This document shows positions 1-5,387 of a DNA stretch of 8,065 bases, piece after piece. The notes under the pieces were generated by a model, which did no database searches, was not told the DNA's origin, and saw nothing but the letters and a program-made list of their open reading frames with translations. Each line of letters opens with the position of its first letter. Within the stretch, counting starts at the first letter, position 1. A program made the translations under genes and the position numbers. Origin of the DNA: CAZWXH01 sp964637725 (GTDB lineage: Bacteria; Bacillota_I; Bacilli_A; Erysipelotrichales; Coprobacillaceae); the NCBI GenBank assembly GCA_964637725.1, contig CAZWXH010000085.1:1-8065 (forward strand), written 5' to 3'.

Positions 1-8
1 TGATTTGA

Positions 9-28
9 TGATTAGAATCACATGTGAT
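9..28. repeat. Overlapping TGAT/ATCA inverted repeats, possible operator upstream of dgt
   Basis: Two perfect inverted repeats overlap here. TGATT-AG-AATCA spans 9-20, and the uninterrupted palindrome ATCACATGTGAT spans 17-28; they share the ATCA at 17-20. Further TGAT copies occur at 1-4 and 6-9. The cluster lies about 100 bases upstream of the dgt start and just ahead of a possible promoter, which is where an operator would be expected. It could instead be the end of an upstream gene's 3' region, which the window cuts off. No regulator can be named from the sequence. Confidence 0.35.
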
Positions 29-32
29 ATTA

Positions 33-62
33 TTGTAGAAATTATAATGTTTCATATATATT
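33..62 (+). promoter_or_regulatory. Possible sigma-A promoter for dgt
   Basis: A TTGTAG (33-38) and a TATATT (57-62) are separated by 18 bases, an acceptable -35/-10 arrangement. A perfect TATAAT at 43-48 lies inside this spacer but lacks a convincing -35. Another TATAAT at 106-111 abuts the ribosome binding site, so a transcript starting there would lose the Shine-Dalgarno sequence. The region is so AT-rich that chance matches are likely, so the exact promoter is uncertain. Confidence 0.3.
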
Positions 63-125
63 TAAAAATATTAATATATTAAATAGAACAAATATGTCAA
101 TAAGTTATAATGAAAGGAGTAAGTT

Positions 126-1310
126 ATGAAAAAAGAAGACAAAATCATTCATTCCTCTTTAATAGAGACAAAATTAATGGATGATAGATTATCGGTATAC
201 GCAACTAAAAATAGCGAATGTATTAAGGTGAAAAATACATTAAAACCAATTAAAGATTTTGACATTCGTTGGCCTTTTGAAAAAGATATAGATCGTGTTC
301 TATATTCTCAAAGTTATTCTCGTTATGTAGATAAAACACAAGCTTTATCATTTTTTAGTAATGTTCATATAACAAAACGATCTCTTCATGTCCAATGGGT
401 TTCTAGAATTGCTAGACAAATTGGGAGAGGATTAAATTTAAACCTTGATTTAATAGAAGCTATCGCATTAGGACATGATTTAGGTCACGCTCCTTATGGA
501 CATGTTGGAGAAATGGCTATTAATGCATGTTTAGAAGAAAGACAGTTTGGATATTTTAATCATAATGCAAATAGTGTAAGACATCTTTTGTTTATTGAAA
601 GAGATGGTATTGGTTATAATGTCTCTTTACAAGTGTTAGACGGTATTTTATGTCATAATGGAGAAATCTTATCGAGAATCTATAAACCTGATAAAGATAA
701 GACAATTGCCCAGTTTTGGGATGAATATGAAAAATGTTGGCATGTCAAAGATTATTCTAAGAAGATTTCACCAATGACTTTAGAAGGATGTGTTGTTCGC
801 ATATCGGATGTTATATCTTATATAGGAAAAGATATTGAAGATGCTATTAAAGTAGGAATCATTAAAAAAGATGAACTTCCTCAAGTTGTTGTCAATGTTT
901 TAGGAAGCGATAATAAATCAATGATTAATCGTTTGATAGGTGATTTAGTTATCCATAGTTATCGTAAGCCTTATTTAGAGTTTTCTGAAGAAGTCTATCA
1001 AGCTTTAACAATATTGTTTGATTTTATATCTTCGCATATTCATCATCATCCTACTTTGATTAAAGAAAACGAAAAATTAACAAGATTAGTCAAGGAATTG
1101 TATAATGCTTTTTATGATGATTTAATCGACGATAAAGACGAAAATCATGGCATTGATCGTCATGTTAAGAAAATGATTGAAACATACAAGGCAACACCAA
1201 CTGACTTGATTGTCAGTGATTATTTATCAGGTATGACAGATAGTTATGCATTAAATGTCTATGAAGAACGCTTTTTACCAAAACAACATGGTGAATTAAT
1301 TGATGAATAA
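126..1310 (+). CDS. dgt: Deoxyguanosinetriphosphate triphosphohydrolase-like HD-domain protein
   Basis: Cytoplasmic HD-superfamily enzyme, expected to hydrolyse dGTP or other dNTPs to the deoxynucleoside plus inorganic triphosphate, a role in dNTP pool control. The 394 residues carry the dGTPase signatures. A Phe-Glu-Lys-Asp-Ile-Asp-Arg stretch at about 51-57 and KTQ (70-72) match the family's N-terminal F-x-R-D-x-D-R...KTQ block. The metal-binding HD set appears as H88, H117-D118 (in GHDLGHAPYGHVGE, 116-129) and D228 (in RISDVISYIGKDIED). H121, H126 and the F-x-HNANSVR block around 144-152 are also family residues. No signal peptide or membrane segment is visible. The start is supported by AAAGGAGT at 113-120, five bases before the ATG. 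It is somewhat shorter than the classic E. coli Dgt (about 500 residues), as is common for firmicute homologues. Substrate preference cannot be read from sequence. darA follows after 67 bases with no clear terminator between them. Confidence 0.9.
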   Translation: MKKEDKIIHSSLIETKLMDDRLSVYATKNSECIKVKNTLKPIKDFDIRWPFEKDIDRVLYSQSYSRYVDKTQALSFFSNVHITKRSLHVQWVSRIARQIGRGLNLNLDLIEAIALGHDLGHAPYGHVGEMAINACLEERQFGYFNHNANSVRHLLFIERDGIGYNVSLQVLDGILCHNGEILSRIYKPDKDKTIAQFWDEYEKCWHVKDYSKKISPMTLEGCVVRISDVISYIGKDIEDAIKVGIIKKDELPQVVVNVLGSDNKSMINRLIGDLVIHSYRKPYLEFSEEVYQALTILFDFISSHIHHHPTLIKENEKLTRLVKELYNAFYDDLIDDKDENHGIDRHVKKMIETYKATPTDLIVSDYLSGMTDSYALNVYEERFLPKQHGELIDE

Positions 1311-1377
1311 ATTCTTGAAAAAATAGTGTAATCTATTGATAAAAGTGTTAATATATAAATAAGAAGGGGGTATCGTT

Positions 1378-1704
1378 ATGAAACTAATTATAGCGATTGT
1401 CAACAATGATGACAGCTCATCTGTACAAAGTGCTTTAACAGAAGGTGGATTCTTTGTTACTAAACTTGCAACATCAGGAGGTTTCTTAAAAAAAGGAAAC
1501 ACTACATTCTTTATTGGAACAAATGATGATAAAGTAGATCCTGCATTAGAAATTATAAAAGCTCATGCAAGAAAACGTGTAGAAAAAGAACCAACAGTTC
1601 CACCTACAGAAATGGGAGAATTCTTTACTCCTATTATGGTAGATGTCCTCGTAGGAGGAGCAACTGTGTTTGTTGTCGGTGTAGATCGTTTTGAAAAAAT
1701 TTAG
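1378..1704 (+). CDS. darA: Cyclic-di-AMP receptor, DarA/PstA family PII-like protein
   Basis: A 108-residue protein matching the DUF970/DarA (PstA, YaaQ) family, PII-like trimers that bind cyclic di-AMP in the cytoplasm. Their downstream target is still poorly understood. Diagnostic stretches are MKLIIAIVNNDD at the start, VTKLATSGGFLKKGNTTFFIG (27-47), the variable B-loop region (about 66-85) and VGGATVFVVGVDRFE (92-106). Length is typical (about 109 residues). T28, F36, L37, N41 and G47, as I recall them among ligand-pocket positions in S. aureus PstA, are kept. The usual Asn-Phe-Arg before that Thr is here Gly-Phe-Phe (24-26), and the C-terminal Gln is Lys. The start follows AGAAGGGGG (1362-1370). 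In Bacillus and Staphylococcus the gene sits near tmk and holB; here it lies between dgt and folC. A TTGAAA (1315-1320) with GATAAA 17 bases on (1338-1343) could give it its own weak promoter, but co-transcription with dgt is equally plausible. Confidence 0.93.
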   Translation: MKLIIAIVNNDDSSSVQSALTEGGFFVTKLATSGGFLKKGNTTFFIGTNDDKVDPALEIIKAHARKRVEKEPTVPPTEMGEFFTPIMVDVLVGGATVFVVGVDRFEKI

Positions 1705-1730
1705 AAAAACAGCTCCGGCTGTTTTTTCTT
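1705..1730 (+). terminator. Intrinsic terminator after darA with UNCG-type tetraloop
   Basis: The arms AAAAACAGC (1705-1713) and GCTGTTTTT (1718-1726) enclose a TCCG loop (1714-1717), giving a C(UCCG)G hairpin, a member of the extra-stable UNCG tetraloop class. The U-run TTTTTTCTT follows at 1722-1730. The hairpin begins at the base after the darA stop codon. Only four G/C-containing pairs or so lie in the core, so termination may be partial. The A-run on the left means it could also act on the opposite strand. Confidence 0.82.
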
Positions 1731-1731
1731 T

Positions 1732-1737
1732 AAGGAG
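1732..1737 (+). promoter_or_regulatory. Ribosome binding site of the GNAT-folC gene, directly after a terminator
   Basis: AAGGAG lies six bases before the ATG at 1744, an optimal Shine-Dalgarno arrangement that fixes the long start, including the GNAT domain. It starts one base after the U-run of the darA terminator, leaving no room for a promoter between terminator and gene. Confidence 0.8.
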
Positions 1738-1743
1738 TTAAAT

Positions 1744-3426
1744 ATGGAATATAGAATTTTAAGAGGTCATGAAGTTAAGGATGCTATTGCATTTATTCAT
1801 AAAGGATTTAAAGAAGAGGTTGAACCTTTTTGTGAATCCTGTGATTTTAAGAGTTTTATAAAAAATCATAATGAACAAGATTACTTACAAAAGATGAAAG
1901 ATCAAAAATATCTTTTGTTAGGAGTTTTCGATAAGAAACTAATAGGTGTTGCCTTATTAAGTGATTTTTCACATTTAAAAGTTTTATTAATTGATAAAGA
2001 CTATCAATCTCAACAAATAGGGACAACACTTTTAAATAAGGTAAAAAATTTAGTTTGTGGAACATTAAAGGTTGATGCTTTCGCTCAATCAGTTATGTTT
2101 TATAAAAAAAATGGATTTATTCATTCTTTAGAAGAACATATAAAACATCCATCTTGTTTTATTTCAATGACATGCCAATTACAAAATGAAGAAAGCTTCA
2201 ATAATTATAATCAAGTTCATGATTTTATCTCAAGACAAAAAGATCGTGTCTATGCCTTAGATAACTTTAGACGTTTTATGAATGATTTATGCAATCCTCA
2301 GTGTCTTCTTAAGACTATTCATATAGGAGGAACTAATGGAAAAGGCTCAACAACTAATTATCTTCGCTCAGTTCTAGAAAAAGAAGGCTATCGGGTTGCT
2401 ACTTTCACTTCTCCGGTTTTAACAACACGATTAGAGATTATGAGAATAAACAATAAACATATCTTAGATAGTGAGATTATTCAATACGCTAATCGCTATA
2501 TGTCCTTATGGTTACAATATGAATTATCAATGTTCGAAATTGAAGTCTTTATAGCAATTATGTATTTCTTAAATAAAGGTGTTGATTTTGCGATATTTGA
2601 AGTTGGTCTTGGTGGTGAACTAGATGCGACTAACATCGTGATGCCAATTATTACTGCTAATACGAATATTGGTATGGATCATACAGAGTATTTAGGTGAT
2701 ACATATGAAAAAATCGCGAATACAAAAGGTGGTATTATAAAAGACGGAATTCCTTTTATTACTGGTGAAACAAAAAAAGAATGTTTAAAGGTGTTTAATG
2801 ATATATGTCAAAAACATCAAAGTCCTATTTTAAAGGTACAACCAATATTTCATTTAAAGGATAATAATCGAAATGTTACTTATGATTATCGAGATTATCA
2901 TATTACATTGAATACTTCTGCTAGATATCAAAGTCAAAATAGTGCTTTGGCAATTGAGATACTTCTATATTTGAAAGATAATGGATATATTCATTTAGAT
3001 GATAACAATCTTTTAAATGGTTTAAAGGAAACCTCTTGGGCGGGGAGATTTGAAGTCGTCAATAATAATCCATTAATTATCATTGATGGTGCTCATAATA
3101 GAGAGGGAATAGATGCCTTTTATCAATCAGCTAAAAAATATTCAAATATAAAGATTGTCTTTAGTGCTTTAAAAGATAAAGATACGCATGCCATGATAAC
3201 AAAACTACTTGAGTTAACTGATGATATGACAGTATGTGAATTCGATTTTTATCGTGCTCAAGATGCTCAAATATTAGCTGAGAACTTTCCAGTTAAGATA
3301 GAAAGAGATTGGAAAAAGGCAGTTGATGATGCATTTTTGCATGATGGAGTCACTTTTATTACAGGTTCTTTATATTTTATTGCTCAAGTAAGACCTTACA
3401 TTCAAAAACATACTTGCATTAAGTAA
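1744..3426 (+). CDS. folC: GNAT acetyltransferase domain fused to folylpolyglutamate/dihydrofolate synthase
   Basis: A 560-residue two-domain protein. Residues 1 to about 145 resemble a GNAT N-acetyltransferase: a beta strand, a YQSQQIGTTLL acyl-CoA-loop equivalent (87-97) and FYKKNGF (119-125). The usual R/Q-x-x-G-x-G is degenerate, with Gln at 91 where Gly is normal. Residues from about 152 to 560 form a complete Mur-ligase-type FolC, which adds glutamate to folates (and, in bifunctional members, to dihydropteroate) using ATP. Visible motifs are the P-loop GGTNGKGST (195-203), FTSP (221-224), FEVGLGGELDATN (285-297), MDHTEYLGDT (311-320), K328 in the EKAG-like NTKGG, WAGRFE (432-437), DGAHN (448-452) and SALKDKD (474-480). 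All key positions are intact, and about 410 residues is normal for FolC alone. No internal ATG with a Shine-Dalgarno sequence lies at the junction (the in-frame Met142 has none), so this reads as a true fusion. The acetyl acceptor is unknown. A GNAT fused to FolC is not a standard architecture to my knowledge. Confidence 0.93.
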   Translation: MEYRILRGHEVKDAIAFIHKGFKEEVEPFCESCDFKSFIKNHNEQDYLQKMKDQKYLLLGVFDKKLIGVALLSDFSHLKVLLIDKDYQSQQIGTTLLNKVKNLVCGTLKVDAFAQSVMFYKKNGFIHSLEEHIKHPSCFISMTCQLQNEESFNNYNQVHDFISRQKDRVYALDNFRRFMNDLCNPQCLLKTIHIGGTNGKGSTTNYLRSVLEKEGYRVATFTSPVLTTRLEIMRINNKHILDSEIIQYANRYMSLWLQYELSMFEIEVFIAIMYFLNKGVDFAIFEVGLGGELDATNIVMPIITANTNIGMDHTEYLGDTYEKIANTKGGIIKDGIPFITGETKKECLKVFNDICQKHQSPILKVQPIFHLKDNNRNVTYDYRDYHITLNTSARYQSQNSALAIEILLYLKDNGYIHLDDNNLLNGLKETSWAGRFEVVNNNPLIIIDGAHNREGIDAFYQSAKKYSNIKIVFSALKDKDTHAMITKLLELTDDMTVCEFDFYRAQDAQILAENFPVKIERDWKKAVDDAFLHDGVTFITGSLYFIAQVRPYIQKHTCIK

Positions 3427-3469
3427 TATATTGTGTTACTATCAGTTCCGAGGTCAATACTGTGATGAT

Positions 3470-3500
3470 ACCAGAAGCTTAGCCTTCTGGTTTTATTTTG
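3470..3500 (+). terminator. Intrinsic terminator downstream of folC
   Basis: A seven-base-pair stem CCAGAAG (3471-3477) / CTTCTGG (3484-3490), extended by A3470-T3491, encloses a six-base loop and is followed by TTTTATTTTG (3491-3500). It sits 44 bases after the folC stop codon and should end that transcript. The bases between stop and stem (3427-3469) show only a weak interrupted pairing (CAGT 3443-3446 with ACTG 3459-3462), and I recognise no known leader or riboswitch there. Confidence 0.82.
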
Positions 3501-3550
3501 TCTAAATACGATCTCGATAACTCTATCTCTTTTGTTGTTTTGATAATCAT

Positions 3551-3583
3551 ATTCCTTTTGGCGCTTAGAATGGTAAAGAGAAT
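3551..3583 (+). other. Possible leader hairpin upstream of the helicase gene
   Basis: ATTCCTTT (3551-3558) can pair with AAAG-A-GAAT (3575-3583) with one bulged A, enclosing a 16-base loop. It is 48 bases before the DEAD-box helicase start and lacks a U-run, so it is not a terminator. If transcribed it would be part of a structured 5' leader, as leaders of cold-induced helicase genes often are. I could not find a convincing -35/-10 pair anywhere in 3501-3620 (GATAAT at 3542-3547, TAGAAT at 3566-3571 and TATATT at 3598-3603 all lack a good -35), so whether it lies in the transcript is unknown. Confidence 0.25.
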
Positions 3584-3630
3584 GAGTTAAATACGAATAT
3601 ATTAAACAAGAAAAGAGAAAGAAGGAAATT

Positions 3631-5211
3631 ATGAGTCAAATTACATTTAATGATCTAGGGTTATCTAGAGAAGTATTACAAGGAATTGAAAAGATGGGAT
3701 ATGTATCACCATCACCAATTCAAGAAAAGGCTATACCAGTATTATTAGAAGGAAAAGATATTATTGGTCAAGCACAAACAGGAACAGGGAAAACATTAGC
3801 TTTTGGTAGTGTTTTACTATCACAAATTGAAAAGAATGATAAAAATGTTCAAGGATTAATATTATCTCCAACAAGAGAGTTGGCGCTACAAATTCATGAA
3901 GAACTTGTCCGTATTGGAAAGTGTACAAATTTATCAATCGTAAGTGTATTTGGAGGTAGTGATATTGAAAAACAAATCAGAGACTTGAAACGAGGAGCTG
4001 ATATTGTTGTTGGAACACCTGGTCGTGTTCAAGATTTAATGAGAAGAAAAATATTAAAGATTAATAAAATTCGTTTCATGGTTTTAGATGAAGCCGATGA
4101 AATGTTGAATATGGGGTTTGTTGAAGATATTGAAACAATATTAGAAACAACACCGGCAGAAAAACAAACTGTTTTATTTTCTGCGACTATGCCTCAAACA
4201 ATTAAAAAAATTGCAAGCAATTATATGACTGATGACTATATGCATATTCAAATTAAAGCTAAGAGTCAAACAGCTTCAACAGTTTCACAATATTTCTTTG
4301 AAACAAAAGTCAATCAAAAATTTGAAGTTCTTTGTAGAATTTTAGATTCTCGTCAAATGGAAAGTACAATTATTTTCTGCAAAACAAAAAGAAGTGTTGA
4401 TGAAGTAACGGCTTCTATGCAACAAAAACATTATAATGTTGAAGCAATGCATGGAGACTTATCTCAAAATCAACGTATGAATACATTGAAAAGATTCAAA
4501 AATGGTCAAGTTCAATATTTAGTTGCAACTGATGTTGCTGCTAGAGGAATTGATGTTGATAACATTTCACATGTTATCAATTATGAACTTCCTCAAGAAG
4601 ATGAATTATATGTTCATAGAATTGGACGTACAGGACGTGCAAATAAAACCGGAGAAGCTTATTCTATTGTTTCAGGTAGAGAAAGAGGTTTTCTAAAGTC
4701 TATTGAAAGAAAAACAAAAAGTAATATTGCAAGATTAGAAATTCCTACGAATGATGATATTTTTGAACAAAAAATCAAAGAATTAATGTTTGATATTGAA
4801 GAAGAAATGTTAAAAGGAAATAAAGCAATGTTTGTAGATGTTGTTAAGGAAATGAAACCAGAGATGAAAGATGATGTGATGGCTACATTACTTTCAATGT
4901 GTTACAAACAAAGAGTAGGGCTTGATTATTCAAAAAATCAAACGACAACTAAGAAAGTAAATTCTGAAAATGGTTATGATAGAGTCTTTATGACTTGTGG
5001 AACAATGGACAGAATTAATGCTAAAGATATTGTTGAGTTTCTAGTTGTAAATGGACGTATTAAAAAAGGAGATATCGGTGATATTTCATTAAAAACAAAA
5101 TTTAGTTTTGTTAATATTCGTTCTGAGGTTAGTGCTAAAGCAATGAAAGCATGTCAAAAGAAAAAAATTAAAGATAGAAAAATTGAATTAGAATACGCAA
5201 GTGAAAAATAA
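3631..5211 (+). CDS. DEAD-box ATP-dependent RNA helicase, CshA/DeaD type with DbpA-like RNA-binding domain
   Basis: Cytoplasmic ATP-driven RNA helicase of 526 residues, likely acting in ribosome assembly, RNA turnover or cold adaptation. Motifs in order: Q motif around 6-31 (F6, Q31), I AQTGTGKT (48-55), Ia PTRELALQ (80-87), GG (108-109), Ib TPGR (129-132), II DEAD (153-156), III SAT (184-186), IV IIFCKTK (247-253), V ATDVAARGID (299-308), VI HRIGRTGR (329-336). Residues about 375-430 form a charged helical segment resembling the dimerisation region of CshA/DeaD. Residues about 448-523 match the RRM-like DbpA RNA-binding fold (YDRVFMTCGTMDRINAKDIVEFL..., ending KIELEYAS). That layout fits CshA or DeaD; the YxiN/DbpA branch is the alternative and I cannot separate them without alignment. 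It lacks the Arg/Gly-rich basic tail seen in many such proteins. GAAGGA (3621-3626) precedes the ATG by four bases. Terminators on both sides make it a single-gene unit. Confidence 0.95.
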   Translation: MSQITFNDLGLSREVLQGIEKMGYVSPSPIQEKAIPVLLEGKDIIGQAQTGTGKTLAFGSVLLSQIEKNDKNVQGLILSPTRELALQIHEELVRIGKCTNLSIVSVFGGSDIEKQIRDLKRGADIVVGTPGRVQDLMRRKILKINKIRFMVLDEADEMLNMGFVEDIETILETTPAEKQTVLFSATMPQTIKKIASNYMTDDYMHIQIKAKSQTASTVSQYFFETKVNQKFEVLCRILDSRQMESTIIFCKTKRSVDEVTASMQQKHYNVEAMHGDLSQNQRMNTLKRFKNGQVQYLVATDVAARGIDVDNISHVINYELPQEDELYVHRIGRTGRANKTGEAYSIVSGRERGFLKSIERKTKSNIARLEIPTNDDIFEQKIKELMFDIEEEMLKGNKAMFVDVVKEMKPEMKDDVMATLLSMCYKQRVGLDYSKNQTTTKKVNSENGYDRVFMTCGTMDRINAKDIVEFLVVNGRIKKGDIGDISLKTKFSFVNIRSEVSAKAMKACQKKKIKDRKIELEYASEK

Positions 5212-5264
5212 ATAAATTTGTTAAAAAATCAAAAAACAATGATGAAATGACATATTTTAAAAAC

Positions 5265-5300
5265 AGAGACAATCAATTAAAAATGATTTGTCTCTTTTTT
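5265..5300 (+). terminator. Intrinsic terminator after the DEAD-box helicase gene
   Basis: AGAGACAA (5265-5272) pairs with TTGTCTCT (5288-5295). The stem continues with TCA (5273-5275) / TGA (5284-5286) past one bulged T, and the loop is eight bases of mostly A/T. A run of six T (5295-5300) follows. It lies about 50 bases after the stop codon; the bases between (5212-5264) are A-rich and hold nothing I can identify. Confidence 0.85.
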
Positions 5301-5322
5301 ACTGATTTAAGACAATTAATGG

Positions 5323-5352
5323 TTGAATGTAAGCACTCACATAGTGTATAAT
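5323..5352 (+). promoter_or_regulatory. Sigma-A-type promoter of ppdK
   Basis: TTGAAT (5323-5328) and a perfect TATAAT (5347-5352) are separated by 18 bases, with a TG just upstream of the -10. It lies between the helicase terminator and ppdK and would give a leader of roughly 30 bases. This is the clearest promoter in the window. Confidence 0.72.
5327..5342. promoter_or_regulatory. cre-like site (CcpA operator) within the ppdK promoter
   Basis: ATGTAAGCACTCACAT contains TGTAAGCACTCACA, which fits the published catabolite-responsive element consensus TGWAANCGNTNWCA at every fixed position except the central CG, here CA. Its ends are a perfect ATGT/ACAT inverted repeat. It covers the last two bases of the -35 and most of the -10 spacer, a position where bound CcpA would block RNA polymerase. 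No ccpA gene is in the window, so the regulator is inferred. Confidence 0.5.
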
Positions 5353-5387
5353 ATAGAAAGTAGTAAAAAGAGGAGGAAAACTTAATT

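Noticed and set aside
106..111. Perfect TATAAT just before the dgt ribosome binding site
   Set aside because: Transcription from it would begin at or after the Shine-Dalgarno sequence, and no -35 lies at the right distance.
1322..1337. Inverted repeat AATAG...CTATT between dgt and darA as a terminator
   Set aside because: The stem is only five A/T-rich pairs and no U-run follows, so it should not terminate transcription.
1315..1343. TTGAAA-17-GATAAA as a separate darA promoter
   Set aside because: The -10 matches consensus at only four of six bases and the region is very AT-rich. It is kept as a possibility in the darA entry but not listed as a feature.
1296..1502. 68-codon open frame on the minus strand across the dgt-darA junction
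   Set aside because: It overlaps the conserved N-terminal half of darA and its ribosome binding site. The translated protein shows no recognisable motif.
1856..2065. 69-codon open frame on the minus strand inside the GNAT domain
   Set aside because: Antisense to the GNAT coding region, with no family match or supporting signal.
2371..2440. FolC SP-Val-Leu in place of the common SP-His-Leu as a sign of lost activity
   Set aside because: The residue after Ser-Pro varies among working folylpolyglutamate synthases, and all other catalytic motifs are intact.
3427..3500. Known riboswitch or T-box leader downstream of folC
   Set aside because: I compared it by eye with the conserved cores I know (T-box GGGTGGNACCGCG, TPP, FMN, purine, SAM, THF, preQ1, fluoride) and found none. 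Only the terminator hairpin is supported.
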